A stretch of 64,000 bases of DNA from Oceaniferula spumae (GCF_042849255.1 NZ_AP026866.1:620001-684000), one strand, 5' to 3'. Shown: positions 27,909 through 40,644, counted from the first letter of the stretch. Numbers and translations are program-made. Notes: generated by a model from the sequence alone, not told the origin.

Positions 27909-28805
27909 ATGCATATCCAAGATATTTTCAAGCGTCAGCGGCCTACCTTTTCCTTTGAGTTCTTCCCTCCTAAGTCTTCTAGTGCAGCGAATTCTCTCTA
28001 CGAGACAATCCGCGATCTCGCTTCCTGTGACCCATCATTCGTAAGTGTGACTTACGGTGCGGGAGGATCCACGCGCGAGCTTACTCACGACCTGGTGCTT
28101 AAAATCAAGGAAACCACCTCTATTCCTCCTATTCCTCACCTGACATGTGTGGCTCACAGTGCTGATGAAATCACCGTGACCCTCGAACGTTACGCAGAGG
28201 CTGGCATCGGCAACATACTGGCACTCCGTGGCGACCCTCCGGCGAACCAGGGCCCCTATGACCGCTCGGGTGATGCATTTCAACACGCCGCCGACTTGGT
28301 TGCTCACATCAAAGAATTTAATGCATCGGGCAAACATCCTGACCCGAGAGGTTTTGGTATTGGCGTTGCTGCTTTCCCCGAGGGGCACCCTGACACTCCT
28401 AACCGATTGTTGGAAATGGATTATCTAAAGGCTAAAATAGATGCTGGCGCGGATTACATCTGCACTCAGCTCTTTTTCGACAACCATGACTTCCTCGACT
28501 TTAGAGACAGGTGCAGATTGGCTGGAATCAACGTGCCTATCTTGGCAGGTATCATGCCGATCACCTCAGCCAAAGGCATTCACCGTATGGCTGAACTGGC
28601 TGGAGGGGCGCATTTCCCCGCCCGTCTCCTACGCGCACTCGAGCGGGCTGGCGACAACCAAGAAGCTGTGGAACGCATCGGCATTCATCACGCTGCGGAA
28701 CAATGCGCAGGATTGTTAGATGCGGATGTGGATGGTATTCACCTCTACACACTTAATCAAAGCCGAGCGACGCGTGAGGTATATGCCTCACTTGGCATGG
28801 GCTAA
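27909..28805 (+). CDS. metF: 5,10-methylenetetrahydrofolate reductase
   Basis: A 298-residue flavoenzyme that reduces methylene-THF to methyl-THF for methionine synthesis. The family pattern is complete: FSFEFFPPKS with the catalytic Glu, VTYGAGGSTRE, HLTCVAHS, NILALRGDPP with the FAD-binding Asp, and DYICTQLFFDN. Length matches the bacterial single-domain enzyme. The ATG at 27909 has no Shine-Dalgarno. The 215 bp upstream contain no recognisable SAM or SAH riboswitch. Confidence 0.96.
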   Translation: MHIQDIFKRQRPTFSFEFFPPKSSSAANSLYETIRDLASCDPSFVSVTYGAGGSTRELTHDLVLKIKETTSIPPIPHLTCVAHSADEITVTLERYAEAGIGNILALRGDPPANQGPYDRSGDAFQHAADLVAHIKEFNASGKHPDPRGFGIGVAAFPEGHPDTPNRLLEMDYLKAKIDAGADYICTQLFFDNHDFLDFRDRCRLAGINVPILAGIMPITSAKGIHRMAELAGGAHFPARLLRALERAGDNQEAVERIGIHHAAEQCAGLLDADVDGIHLYTLNQSRATREVYASLGMG

Positions 28806-28834
28806 TTTTCACCCAAAACTCGCTCCGAGAGAAA

Positions 28835-30448
28835 TCATTCGCGCTTCCGGCCTAGGAGATAAAGCTCCTTGGCTTGACTCAGCGTTAAGGTTTGGAATCG
28901 CCCCTTCAGAGGGACTTCGAGCGAGATCCTCCCGGTTTCTGTATCCACGGGATAGGTCTCCTTGAGTTTCGTTGTTTTCTCGAAAGCATCTGGCTTTAAC
29001 CCCAGCTTCACGGAACCATCAAAACGGCGAACACTCAGCTCGGTAAAAATCGCAGTGGCGAGTACATTTTCGAGAGCTTCCTCGGGAGTAACCTTTGTCC
29101 CCCTGACACTTTCTAATTTCACCTCACCTCGCTTCGAAAGTGATTCTCCTGTCTGTGTGTCCTCGATCACATCATCTTGGCGTTGCCAATTTTTCTCGAG
29201 AATGTTCCGAATTTTTTCTACATCTCTAATGTTGAGAGCTTTGGCTATCTCAGCGTGAGTAGGAGGCTGAAATTCGAACCCTCCGCTCATGTGAAGCAAC
29301 TCACCAGCCTTGAGCTTAATCTGACTGACACTCAACTTATCGGCCGCTGTTTTAACATTAAAACTCCCTTCGTTAAAGGACACCTTGCGATAGCTGTTAT
29401 AGGCATCTAACACACTGAGCGCCGACAATAGCGGAAGAGTATCTCGCATGACTAACACATCCCCCTCCTTGAAAGAGAAATCGATATCCAGCACAACTCC
29501 TTCCTGACTGTTAGTAGAACCACTGATCTTGCCTACACCGGATATCGTGCCATCAACGGTGTCAAGATAGGCGGGCGTCAATAGGGATGACACCGGCATT
29601 GATTTCAACTCCAACTGACCAGATATGGCGGGCTGCCCACCCGAACCTATCTCGGCGCTAAATGACACCAATCCGGTACCATCATCTGATGTCATTTCGG
29701 CCTCTTTGATGATCACTCCTTTTGGGGTACATAACACCACCATTTTATTGATCATCAAATGGGATAGCCAATTTTGCCCAAACGTGCCGCCTCTGAACTC
29801 GAGTCGCCAGCCGTCGTCTTCTCGCGCAGCTGTTAGGTGGCTGTTTTGAATAGAGCCTCTGTTCTGAGCAGAGTAACCCCATGTTAAATTCGCACTGTTA
29901 CTCTCGAATCTTTCGAACTTGAACCCTTCTTGCTCAGGAAATAAGGACTCAAAGGATTTAGCGGCACTGGTGTCATCGTTACCTCCGGCCTTAAGGTTGA
30001 TATCCAGGCGATCGATAAACACACCTTTGCCATCCCAAGTCCCTATCAGCCCATCGGTCAGTGCCATGCTGGTGCGGATGGTCCTAGCCTCAAGCTGGTG
30101 GAAAAAAGAATCCTCCCCTCCCTCAATTTTGGCATACGCTATCGTCAGCTCACCGCGCTTCTTTCGCAAACCACCCAAATCGGTTTCCTTAGCGCGCAGT
30201 GTATCCTCAAGGGAAAGTCGGATATTTTCTCGGAGTCCGTCGCTTTCCGCGCGTTTACTCAAGTAGAACCAGAGGCCCAAGGCTGCAATGACTAGCAAAA
30301 TGGCCAGCCTGCTCAGCAACCGCATCGCACGCCCAACAATGGTCTGACCATCCGCCGCGTGCCGAAGCTGAAACCATAAACCTTGGCGAGAAACCCAAGC
30401 GTTCATCTGTTCGTTGAACGCTTCTCGTTTCTCTTCTCTGGCACTCAT
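28835..30448 (-). CDS. AsmA-like membrane-anchored protein
   Basis: Five hundred and thirty-seven residues with one N-terminal membrane helix (~45-65, LLSRLAILLVIAALGLWFYLS). The long periplasmic part is beta-rich with alternating hydrophobics, including ADKLSVSQIKLKAGELLHMS near residues 375-395, which resembles the C-terminal region of AsmA/TamB-type lipid-transfer or outer-membrane biogenesis proteins. The match is by pattern only; no diagnostic motif settles it. It converges on metF with a 29-bp gap. Confidence 0.5.
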   Translation of the reverse strand: MSAREEKREAFNEQMNAWVSRQGLWFQLRHAADGQTIVGRAMRLLSRLAILLVIAALGLWFYLSKRAESDGLRENIRLSLEDTLRAKETDLGGLRKKRGELTIAYAKIEGGEDSFFHQLEARTIRTSMALTDGLIGTWDGKGVFIDRLDINLKAGGNDDTSAAKSFESLFPEQEGFKFERFESNSANLTWGYSAQNRGSIQNSHLTAAREDDGWRLEFRGGTFGQNWLSHLMINKMVVLCTPKGVIIKEAEMTSDDGTGLVSFSAEIGSGGQPAISGQLELKSMPVSSLLTPAYLDTVDGTISGVGKISGSTNSQEGVVLDIDFSFKEGDVLVMRDTLPLLSALSVLDAYNSYRKVSFNEGSFNVKTAADKLSVSQIKLKAGELLHMSGGFEFQPPTHAEIAKALNIRDVEKIRNILEKNWQRQDDVIEDTQTGESLSKRGEVKLESVRGTKVTPEEALENVLATAIFTELSVRRFDGSVKLGLKPDAFEKTTKLKETYPVDTETGRISLEVPLKGRFQTLTLSQAKELYLLGRKRE

Positions 30449-30520
30449 CTTCTATGGAATCCGATCAATGAGTGATCAGACCGAAATGGATGTAGGGTTG
30501 GTTATTGTTTCTGTAACGGA

Positions 30521-30940
30521 TCAGTCGCACCCGCAACCACCGCCGCAGCAACCGCCGCCAGACTGTTCCATATCTTCTGGCTCAGGCACACGTCCGAGTT
30601 CCATGGTCATGCCGACGTATTTGCTGATTGTTTGTTGCAAGGTCTGAAGGCTCTGCTGGGCATCCATGAAGTCGCGAGCTACCTCGTTTTCAAGCAACTC
30701 CGTGCGGGCTGCTTCGAATTCTTTGATTTCGCGCTCTCCCAGTTCAACACCTGCTTGTTGCTTCTGGTGCAGCTCTTCCCCGCGCTCGTGAACGGACTGA
30801 TATTGTAGTTTGGCTGCATCGTCTTCAAGAAAGCGTTCGACCTGACCTTGAAGGGTCACGAATTCGATATCCTGAGCAATGGCATTGCAAAGCTCTTTGG
30901 TTTTCTCGATGACTGCGGAATCATTGGTAAGCAAGTTCAT
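30521..30940 (-). CDS. YlbF/YmcA-family protein with Cys-rich tail
   Basis: A 139-residue, almost wholly alpha-helical protein of the Com_YlbF (DUF964) type: helices with AKLQYQSVHERGEEL and EVARDFMDAQQSLQTLQQTI are typical. The last ~12 residues are GGGCCGGGCGCD, with four cysteines. In Bacillus, the YlbF-YmcA-YaaT complex carries Fe-S clusters and promotes mRNA processing; whether this protein does the same is inference. No YaaT partner is in the window. The AsmA-like gene lies 72 bp downstream on the same strand. Confidence 0.75.
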   Translation of the reverse strand: MNLLTNDSAVIEKTKELCNAIAQDIEFVTLQGQVERFLEDDAAKLQYQSVHERGEELHQKQQAGVELGEREIKEFEAARTELLENEVARDFMDAQQSLQTLQQTISKYVGMTMELGRVPEPEDMEQSGGGCCGGGCGCD

Positions 30941-31144
30941 GCTTCCACTTATCGCGTCTCTGCCACTTTGGCAACATCTACCGCATACTTTTCTGAATTT
31001 ATGACGAATAGAAACAATCGGTCTTTTTCATGATTCCAAGACAGCTTTGTCTATTGGTCACGCTTCATAAACAGTGTGTAATCATTGAAAGCCCACTCCT
31101 TTTCCCACGTATTGCTCACAATAGTCCATCCACTCTGTTCGCCC

Positions 31145-32413
31145 ATGAAATCCAAATCTATCGTTATTTCCGCCGCTTGGCTGCTCAGCCTCACCATTGC
31201 ATTCATTGTTGGAGCAAAAATGCAGTCGGCTGATCCTGATGACTCAGCGAATATCTCAGAAGAAAATGCCAGAGCATCTCACCGCTCATACTCCAGAGCG
31301 ACAGCTGCGACATCGCGTATGAGCTCAGGATCACGCACGAGTGCTGCATCTTCAGGCGATTCAAACAAGTCCCTGAATGTCGTCGACATCATTAAGCAAG
31401 ACGACCCTATCAGCCGGGTCAGCAGTTTGCTTGCTTTGATCAACCGCCTTGGACCTAACGATTTCGAACAAGTCGTCGCCGACTTCCGCGCCTCCGGACT
31501 CACCCGTGACCGCATGAGCGAATACAGCATGTTGCTTCACGCCTGGGCGAAAACAGATCCTATCGCCGCCCTCGATTACGCTGAGAAAAACACAGGTAGC
31601 CGGTTTGCCAGAGAAACCATCCTCACAAGCTGGGCCAGCGAGAATCCCAGTGCCGCCTTGCAGTGGGCCGAGACCCACCACGAAGGCGACGGCGCCAACC
31701 CATGGCTGATAGGAGTTATTCGCGGCGTTGCAAAATCTGATCCCGCACGAGCCACGGAAATCATGGCCACTTTACCCTACAGCAGAGAGCGCGGTGACGC
31801 ACTTGCAGCCATAATCCCCCACATCACCAGCCAAGGCAGTGAAGAAGCGGTCGCCTGGCTCAATTCCATTTCAGACGATCAACTTCGCAGCGGTGCCACC
31901 AGATATATTGCCAGAAACCTGGCCAGCAAAGATCCAGAATCCACCGCTTCATGGGCGACATCCATCACGAACAAAGAAGAGCGTGAGCGTGCGATCGGTG
32001 AAGTGGCTGACACTTGGGCCGATAGCGATGTTTCATCCGCCGTAGCTTGGACAGAGACTCTTCACGGCGATGAAAAAATGCGCGCCGCCAGTGAACTCAT
32101 GGGCGAATACACTCGCGAGGATCCAGAGCAAGCTGCCCGTTGGCTAGACTCTATGGCAGGTTCAGATGGTTATGATCAGGTGGCTAGGAGCTTTATCTGG
32201 AGCAGCGCCCGCTCGGACCCAGCAATGGCACTGTCCAAGGTGAACACGATCGCAGACACTGACTCTCAGGGACGTTATTATGACCGGATTCTCAGGGACT
32301 GGCACGGTCGGGACGCTACCGCCGCAGAATCCTGGATGAACGCGAACAACGTATCGGACCAGATCCGTCAGCGAGTTGTCCGTCCACGTGACGACAGACG
32401 CCGCGGCCGCTAA
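31145..32413 (+). CDS. exported alpha-helical repeat protein with Trp-containing repeats
   Basis: About 422 residues from the ATG at 31145 (MKSKSIVISAAW). A TTG start 20 codons upstream is unlikely. After a signal anchor (~4-24) and a Ser/Ala-rich linker, residues ~115-415 form about nine repeats of ~28-35 residues with the signature 'W-A-x-x-D/N-P-x-x-A-x-x-W/Y-A/V', for example SWASENPSAALQWAETH and EYTREDPEQAARWLDSM. This reads as an alpha solenoid, probably periplasmic. I know of no assigned function. A small membrane-anchored protein follows 20 bp later. Confidence 0.65.
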   Translation: MKSKSIVISAAWLLSLTIAFIVGAKMQSADPDDSANISEENARASHRSYSRATAATSRMSSGSRTSAASSGDSNKSLNVVDIIKQDDPISRVSSLLALINRLGPNDFEQVVADFRASGLTRDRMSEYSMLLHAWAKTDPIAALDYAEKNTGSRFARETILTSWASENPSAALQWAETHHEGDGANPWLIGVIRGVAKSDPARATEIMATLPYSRERGDALAAIIPHITSQGSEEAVAWLNSISDDQLRSGATRYIARNLASKDPESTASWATSITNKEERERAIGEVADTWADSDVSSAVAWTETLHGDEKMRAASELMGEYTREDPEQAARWLDSMAGSDGYDQVARSFIWSSARSDPAMALSKVNTIADTDSQGRYYDRILRDWHGRDATAAESWMNANNVSDQIRQRVVRPRDDRRRGR

Positions 32414-32433
32414 CCTACTAACGTTCTATTTGA

Positions 32434-32925
32434 GTGAAAAAGCCCCTGCTGATAGTCGCTGCCGTATTTGCGGTCATGGTCGGTATTCTTCTCTGGTGGT
32501 TTAGCGACAGCCAAGTCATCAAGCGCAATACCCGTAATCTCGCGGCAACGCTGACGATTAAGCTCGATGACAACAAAAGCACTCGAGCTATGAAAAGCCA
32601 AGACTTCTCAGCCTTGCTGGCACCCAGTTTCCGCGGATCTGTGGACACGGACAATCATCAGGGCGTCATCACTAAGGACGAAGCCATCTCCGGTCACCAG
32701 TTTCTCGCCTTCAAATGTCAATTTTCCCAAGCCAATGTTTCCGAGATCGAGATCACGAGGATTGAAGATAACCGAGCTACTGTCACCGCCCAGTTCGAGA
32801 TCAGCCTCACCACCAGCGGAGGTGCTAGCTACAGCGATGAGGCCGATGGCACATTGGTTTGGATGCGCACCAAAGACGAAATTTGGGTGCTTGAATCGGC
32901 GAAGTTAGAGCGGAAAAGCCCTTAA
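32434..32925 (+). CDS. small membrane-anchored protein, NTF2/DUF4440-like
   Basis: One hundred and sixty-three residues from a GTG start. One N-terminal membrane helix (~4-22, LLIVAAVFAVMVGILLWWF) precedes a small alpha+beta domain whose end (LVWMRTKDEIWVLESAKLE) has the strand pattern of NTF2-like folds. No catalytic residue is evident. It is probably co-transcribed with the preceding repeat protein. Confidence 0.5.
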   Translation: MKKPLLIVAAVFAVMVGILLWWFSDSQVIKRNTRNLAATLTIKLDDNKSTRAMKSQDFSALLAPSFRGSVDTDNHQGVITKDEAISGHQFLAFKCQFSQANVSEIEITRIEDNRATVTAQFEISLTTSGGASYSDEADGTLVWMRTKDEIWVLESAKLERKSP

Positions 32926-33048
32926 TTGTGGCATCCCCAGCCCAGTCAGGCTCGCAACCTTGACAAAACACACGCGGACACTAATCTCCGCGCGCCTGCC
33001 TTATATAGAGGGCATGGCTGTCACCCTTTTCCCGCCACCGAATCAATC

Positions 33049-35844
<2,796 letters not shown>

Positions 35845-35868
35845 CGGCCGATTCAAAAATTGTTTCCC

Positions 35869-35903
35869 AAGAGCGGCAGGCTAACAACCTGCCGCTCTTT
35901 TTG
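35869..35903 (+). terminator. rho-independent terminator after acnB
   Basis: A 12-bp perfect stem (aagagcggcagg with cctgccgctctt), loop 'ctaacaa', then a T run. It separates the acnB and acnA transcripts. Confidence 0.93.
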
Positions 35904-36016
35904 TGTTTAGGCCCCACAAGCCAAGACCCCATAAGCTGTCGGAGTAACGGGTATCACCCCACAAGCCCAACACTTACCTCTGGAACCCTCAGATCTCCAT
36001 GCTATAGTCTAGCAAT

Positions 36017-38881
36017 ATGGACACACTCAGAACTTTCAAAACCGGAACCGGAACCGACGGAAAATTCAACTCTCTGCCTGCTCTCCAAGACCAAGGGTTT
36101 TCTAACATCTCACGCCTGCCCGTTTCCATCCGCATCGTGCTCGAGTCTCTGTTGCGGAACATGGACGGGAAAAAGGTCACCGCCGAAGACATCAAAAACC
36201 TCGCCAACTGGAACGCCGCGAAGCCGGGCAACTACGAAGTCCCCTTCACCGTCGCCCGTGTCGTTCTGCAGGATTTCACTGGCGTGCCTCTGGTTGTGGA
36301 CCTCGCTGCCATGCGCAATGCCGCACAGGAAGCTGGGGCTGATCCCTCGGTGGTCGAGCCACTTGTTCCCGTTGATCTCGTCATCGATCACTCCGTGCAG
36401 GTCGATTTCGCCGGCTCCCAGCAAGCCCTCGATCGCAACCTCAAGATCGAGTTTATTCGCAACAAGGAACGTTACGAATTTCTCAAATGGGGCCAGCAGG
36501 CCTTCGACTCCTTCAAGGTCGTGCCTCCCGGCATCGGCATCGTGCACCAGGTGAACTTGGAATACCTCGCCAAGGGTGTGTTAGAAAAAGACGGCGTTCA
36601 CTACTTCGATTCCCTTGTCGGCACGGACTCCCACACCACCATGATCAACGGCCTCGGTGTCGTCGGTTGGGGTGTGGGTGGCATTGAGGCGGAGGCCGCG
36701 ATGTTAGGCCAGCCCGTCACCTTCCTCGTGCCGGAAGTCGTGGGTGTTTACCTGCATGGAAAACTCAACGAAGGAGTCACCGCCACCGATCTAACATTAC
36801 GCCTCACGGAAATCCTACGCGCTCACGGAGTGGTTGGAAAATTTGTCGAGTTCTATGGCCCGGGAGCCAAGGCGCTCTCGCTGCCCGACCGTGCCACTAT
36901 CGCCAACATGGCTCCCGAGTATGGCGCCACCATGGGCTTCTTCCCTGTCGATGAAGAATCCGTCAAATACCTCCGTGGCACCGGTCGATCAGAGGAAACC
37001 TGCCAGACCGTGGAGAACTACTTCAAGGCTCAGGAAATGTGGGGCATCCCTGACAAAGGAGACATCGATTACACCGATGACCTCACTCTTGATCTCGCCT
37101 CCGTGGTCCCAGCTGTTTCCGGACCGAAACGACCACAAGACCGCATCGATGTGCCCGAGCTTGGCTCCAAGTTCAACGAGCTGTTCGAAGCTCCCACCTC
37201 CGACGGTGGATTCGGTAGAAATGCCGACAGCCGCAATACCGTCATCGATATCCACATGCCGGAGCCAGCGGGTGTGGCTATCGGGTCGCTGTTAGACAAC
37301 CCACAACCAGGAGCTGAGAAGGACAAGGCGGAAATGGTCACCAATCGCCCTACCCCTAACGAAGTCGACGCTTCCAAAGCATTTGAACCCATCGACACCA
37401 AGCTCACCCACGGCTCGGTGTTGATTGCCGCGATCACTTCTTGCACCAATACTTCGAACCCAAGTGTCATGCTCGCCGCCGCCATGGTGGCGAAAAAGGC
37501 AAATAAACTGGGACTCAAAATCGAACCTTATGTCAAAACCTCGCTCGCTCCCGGCTCCCGTGTGGTCACCGACTACCTGAACAAAACCAACCTACAATCG
37601 GAGCTAGATCAGTTAGGTTTCCAGACCGTCGGTTACGGCTGCACCACCTGCATCGGCAACTCAGGCCCGCTCCACCCCGCCATTGAAGACGGCATCAAAA
37701 AAGGTGACCTCGTTTGCGCCTCCGTGCTTTCCGGTAACCGCAACTTTGAGGCCCGAGTGCACGGCTCCATCCGCGCCAATTTCCTGATGTCGCCGCCACT
37801 GGTCGTGGCTTACGCGCTGGCTGGCCGGGTCGATCTCGATCTCGCCAACGACCCCATCGCCACGGACAAGGACGGCAATCTCGTTTACCTCAAAGACATC
37901 TGGCCCACGCCCGAGGAACTCCACGAAGTCATCGACTCCGCCCTCGTGCCGGAAGTATTTAACCATCTCTACAGCAACCTCGAAACCGCCAACCAGAACT
38001 GGGTGGAGATCCAGTCCGATACCGGCGATGTTTACAGCTGGGATGATCAATCGACCTACATCCAGAACCCACCGTTCTTCGATGGATTCTCCCGCACACC
38101 GGACACCGAGGCCAAGGACATCGTCAACGCCCGCGCACTCGGCATTTTTGCCGACTCCGTCACCACCGACCACATTTCCCCCGCCGGCGCCATCGTGCCG
38201 ACCTCACCAGCTGGCCAGTATCTGCTGGAAAATGGTGTGGAAAAAGCCAGCTTCAACTCCTTCGGCTCGCGCCGCGGGAATGATCGGGTCATGACTCGCG
38301 GAACCTTTGCCAACGTGCGCATCAAGAACCTGATGTGCGATGGCATCGAAGGCGGATACACCCAATATTTCGGCCCGCAAGACGTCGCCGCCCCCGATCA
38401 GGAGATCAAGGCGATTGGCGAAGGCAAACCTTCCTTCATCTTCGACGCCGCGGAGGCCTATAAAAAAGACGGCACCGACCTCATCGTCATCGGCGGCGAG
38501 GACTACGGCATGGGATCCTCCCGCGACTGGGCGGCCAAGGGCACCCGTCTGTTAGGAGTTTCCGCCGTTGTCACCAAATCCTTCGAACGCATTCACCGCT
38601 CCAACCTGATCGGCATGGGCGTGCTACCGCTGAATTTCAAGGACAAGGAAGACTACAGCAAAGTGGTCGATCAAGCCGACGCCACCTTCAGCATCACCGG
38701 ACTCTCAGGAAAACTGACCCCTGCCCAGGACGCCACCCTCACGGTGACCAAGACCGATGGCAGCAGCTTCGATGTGCCGCTGGTGGTGCGCATCGACACC
38801 CCCGCCGAGGTCGACTACTACCTCAGCGGCGGTATTCTCCCCTACGTGCTGAACCAGATCCTCGACAACGCTGAGGCGTAA
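36017..38881 (+). CDS. acnA: aconitate hydratase A
   Basis: Nine hundred and fifty-four residues of the AcnA/IRP type, which catalyses the same citrate-isocitrate step as AcnB. The 4Fe-4S ligands are C476 (ITSCTNTSNPSVM), C542 and C545 (GCTTCIGNSGPL). LVGTDSHTTMINGLG and GSSRDWAAKG (substrate-binding Arg) are intact. It is longer than the ~890-residue norm through insertions around residues 395-440 and 660-690. In E. coli AcnA is the stress form and AcnB the growth form; both side by side here suggest separate regulation. A TATAGT hexamer sits just upstream of the ATG (36003-36008) without a clear -35. Confidence 0.95.
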   Translation: MDTLRTFKTGTGTDGKFNSLPALQDQGFSNISRLPVSIRIVLESLLRNMDGKKVTAEDIKNLANWNAAKPGNYEVPFTVARVVLQDFTGVPLVVDLAAMRNAAQEAGADPSVVEPLVPVDLVIDHSVQVDFAGSQQALDRNLKIEFIRNKERYEFLKWGQQAFDSFKVVPPGIGIVHQVNLEYLAKGVLEKDGVHYFDSLVGTDSHTTMINGLGVVGWGVGGIEAEAAMLGQPVTFLVPEVVGVYLHGKLNEGVTATDLTLRLTEILRAHGVVGKFVEFYGPGAKALSLPDRATIANMAPEYGATMGFFPVDEESVKYLRGTGRSEETCQTVENYFKAQEMWGIPDKGDIDYTDDLTLDLASVVPAVSGPKRPQDRIDVPELGSKFNELFEAPTSDGGFGRNADSRNTVIDIHMPEPAGVAIGSLLDNPQPGAEKDKAEMVTNRPTPNEVDASKAFEPIDTKLTHGSVLIAAITSCTNTSNPSVMLAAAMVAKKANKLGLKIEPYVKTSLAPGSRVVTDYLNKTNLQSELDQLGFQTVGYGCTTCIGNSGPLHPAIEDGIKKGDLVCASVLSGNRNFEARVHGSIRANFLMSPPLVVAYALAGRVDLDLANDPIATDKDGNLVYLKDIWPTPEELHEVIDSALVPEVFNHLYSNLETANQNWVEIQSDTGDVYSWDDQSTYIQNPPFFDGFSRTPDTEAKDIVNARALGIFADSVTTDHISPAGAIVPTSPAGQYLLENGVEKASFNSFGSRRGNDRVMTRGTFANVRIKNLMCDGIEGGYTQYFGPQDVAAPDQEIKAIGEGKPSFIFDAAEAYKKDGTDLIVIGGEDYGMGSSRDWAAKGTRLLGVSAVVTKSFERIHRSNLIGMGVLPLNFKDKEDYSKVVDQADATFSITGLSGKLTPAQDATLTVTKTDGSSFDVPLVVRIDTPAEVDYYLSGGILPYVLNQILDNAEA

Positions 38882-38906
38882 TCATCAGACTACGCAATCA
38901 AAAGAG

Positions 38907-38936
38907 CGGCAACCGGTCTCACGGTTGCCGTTTTTT
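38907..38936 (+). terminator. rho-independent terminator after acnA
   Basis: A 9-bp GC-rich perfect stem (cggcaaccg with cggttgccg) with a 6-nt loop, followed by six T. Confidence 0.93.
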
Positions 38937-38991
38937 GTTTAACTGCTGACACACATCTAACAAAGGCCCAGCTCATTTTCAACATATGGCA

Positions 38992-40518
38992 CTATGGCTT
39001 CGGCCAAGGAAGATGACGCCACCAGATTTCTCCATTGTGGTTCTTCTGGGCAGCTCCGGGAGTGGACCGACCATCCTCGACAAACTTGCGCAGAACAGCG
39101 GTCATATTCTTTACGACTTCCGGGTGCTCGGCTAACAGATTTTTACTTTCCTTCGGATCGGACTCGAGATCGTAGAGCTGCCACTTTGGCAGACCTTTTT
39201 TCTTAGCGACTGGGTCTACGGGCTCACTCCATCCTCCAGATCCAGGGCAGAACAACAGCTTCCATTTACCATCGCGCACAACAAACTGACCAGTGCTGGA
39301 ATGACAGATCACGGCACTGTGGAGAGGTTTGGTGATGGAACTGTCTTTCATCACCGCTAAAAGGCTCACACTGTCCTCTGCGGCTGTATCTGGGAGTTCT
39401 ACTCCTACCACCTCGGCACAGGTGGCCATGATATCGACCAAGGAGATAGTCTGCTTGCTCGATGTTCCAGGTTTGATTACGCCCTTCCAGCTGGCGATGA
39501 AAGGTACGCGATGACCTCCTTCAAAGGCATCCGCTTTGTTACCTCGCCAATGCTCCTGCAGTTCAACACCTCTGCTGCGCAATTGGGGGAAATCAGCCTT
39601 GGGAGAGGTGCCATTGTCTGTGGTGAAAATGACCAAGGTATTTTCCTCAATGCCGTTGCGATGCACCGCCTCTAACACCTGACCGATACACCAGTCTGTC
39701 TCGATCAGAAAATCCGCATAGTCTGAAATGCCGCTCTTGCCTTTGAACTTCTCCGAGGGTGAGATCGGTGTATGTGGTGAAGTCATTGGGAAATATAGGA
39801 AAAATGGTTTCTCCCCCTTGGAGTGTTCGTCGATATATTTCACCGAGCGACGGGTGATCTCCGGTAGCACCTCTTCGAATTTCCAGCCCTTCATCCCGAT
39901 GCCATTGTTAGAATAATAGTGCTTGGCGAATTTTAGAGGGGTATCTGGAACACCGTGCATCTTGCCATTTTCTATCCAGACAAACGGTGGCCAGTTCGGT
40001 ACATCGTCGCCGAACGAATAGTCGAATCCCGCCTCCATAGGCCCCCCTTGCAGTACTCCGGTGAAATCAATTTCTGCCTGCTTCTCAGTGAATCCATCGC
40101 CCTTTTTCGGCCAGTGCCATCCCAAGTGCCACTTACCGATGCATGCGGTATCATAGCCTTGTGCTTTCAACATACTAGCCAGAGTCAGACGATTCTTTTC
40201 AATTAGTGGGCGCTCCCATTTTTTCACGATTCCAGCCTTCAGTCTGCTGCGCCAGCTGTAGCGCCCGGTCAACAATCCGTATCGTGTAGGTGAACAGACT
40301 GCGGATCCCGAATGGGCATCTCCAAATGAAATCCCCTGCTCGGTTAGCTTGTCGAGATGGGGCGTTTTGATTCCCAGATTATCGTTCAGGGCTGCCACCG
40401 AATCCACTCCCATATCGTCGGCAAGAATAACGATGATGTTGGGCTTTTTAGCCAGAGCTATAGTCGGTAGTAATAGCACCGTAGCGATAAGCAGTTTCAA
40501 GGGATTTTTAACTCTCAT
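38992..40518 (-). CDS. exported arylsulfatase (type I, Cys-formylglycine)
   Basis: About 508 residues from the ATG at 40518 (five codons shorter than the longest frame, giving MRVKNPLKLLIATVLLL as the signal peptide, cleaved after IALA). It hydrolyses sulfate esters, probably on polysaccharides. The formylglycine motif CSPTRYGLLTGR (Cys about 75) is of the Cys type, so it needs the aerobic FGE or anaerobic anSME maturase, neither of which is in the window. Metal ligands appear in VILADDMG and the TTDNGT motif. Location is periplasmic or outside. It is convergent with acnA. Confidence 0.92.
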   Translation of the reverse strand: MRVKNPLKLLIATVLLLPTIALAKKPNIIVILADDMGVDSVAALNDNLGIKTPHLDKLTEQGISFGDAHSGSAVCSPTRYGLLTGRYSWRSRLKAGIVKKWERPLIEKNRLTLASMLKAQGYDTACIGKWHLGWHWPKKGDGFTEKQAEIDFTGVLQGGPMEAGFDYSFGDDVPNWPPFVWIENGKMHGVPDTPLKFAKHYYSNNGIGMKGWKFEEVLPEITRRSVKYIDEHSKGEKPFFLYFPMTSPHTPISPSEKFKGKSGISDYADFLIETDWCIGQVLEAVHRNGIEENTLVIFTTDNGTSPKADFPQLRSRGVELQEHWRGNKADAFEGGHRVPFIASWKGVIKPGTSSKQTISLVDIMATCAEVVGVELPDTAAEDSVSLLAVMKDSSITKPLHSAVICHSSTGQFVVRDGKWKLLFCPGSGGWSEPVDPVAKKKGLPKWQLYDLESDPKESKNLLAEHPEVVKNMTAVLRKFVEDGRSTPGAAQKNHNGEIWWRHLPWPKP

Positions 40519-40644
40519 AAGATTGAAAAACATTAGTCACTATTACTCGCCTAGCCACCCCTATTTTTCAGATGTCGTCGGCGTAAAAACTTAGGTTCAC
40601 ATTCATGGCAGAAAGATGACCAGATCCATGCCTCATCAACAAAT

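Noticed and set aside
32960..33008. Promoter of acnB (ttgaca ... tatata)
   Set aside because: TTGACA is present but the nearest TATA-like hexamer is 36 bp away; no consistent -10 at 16-18 bp.
32926..33048. N-terminal extension of AcnB
   Set aside because: The residues are not AcnB-like; the family start is MSIYLDYLKEIEE at 33049.
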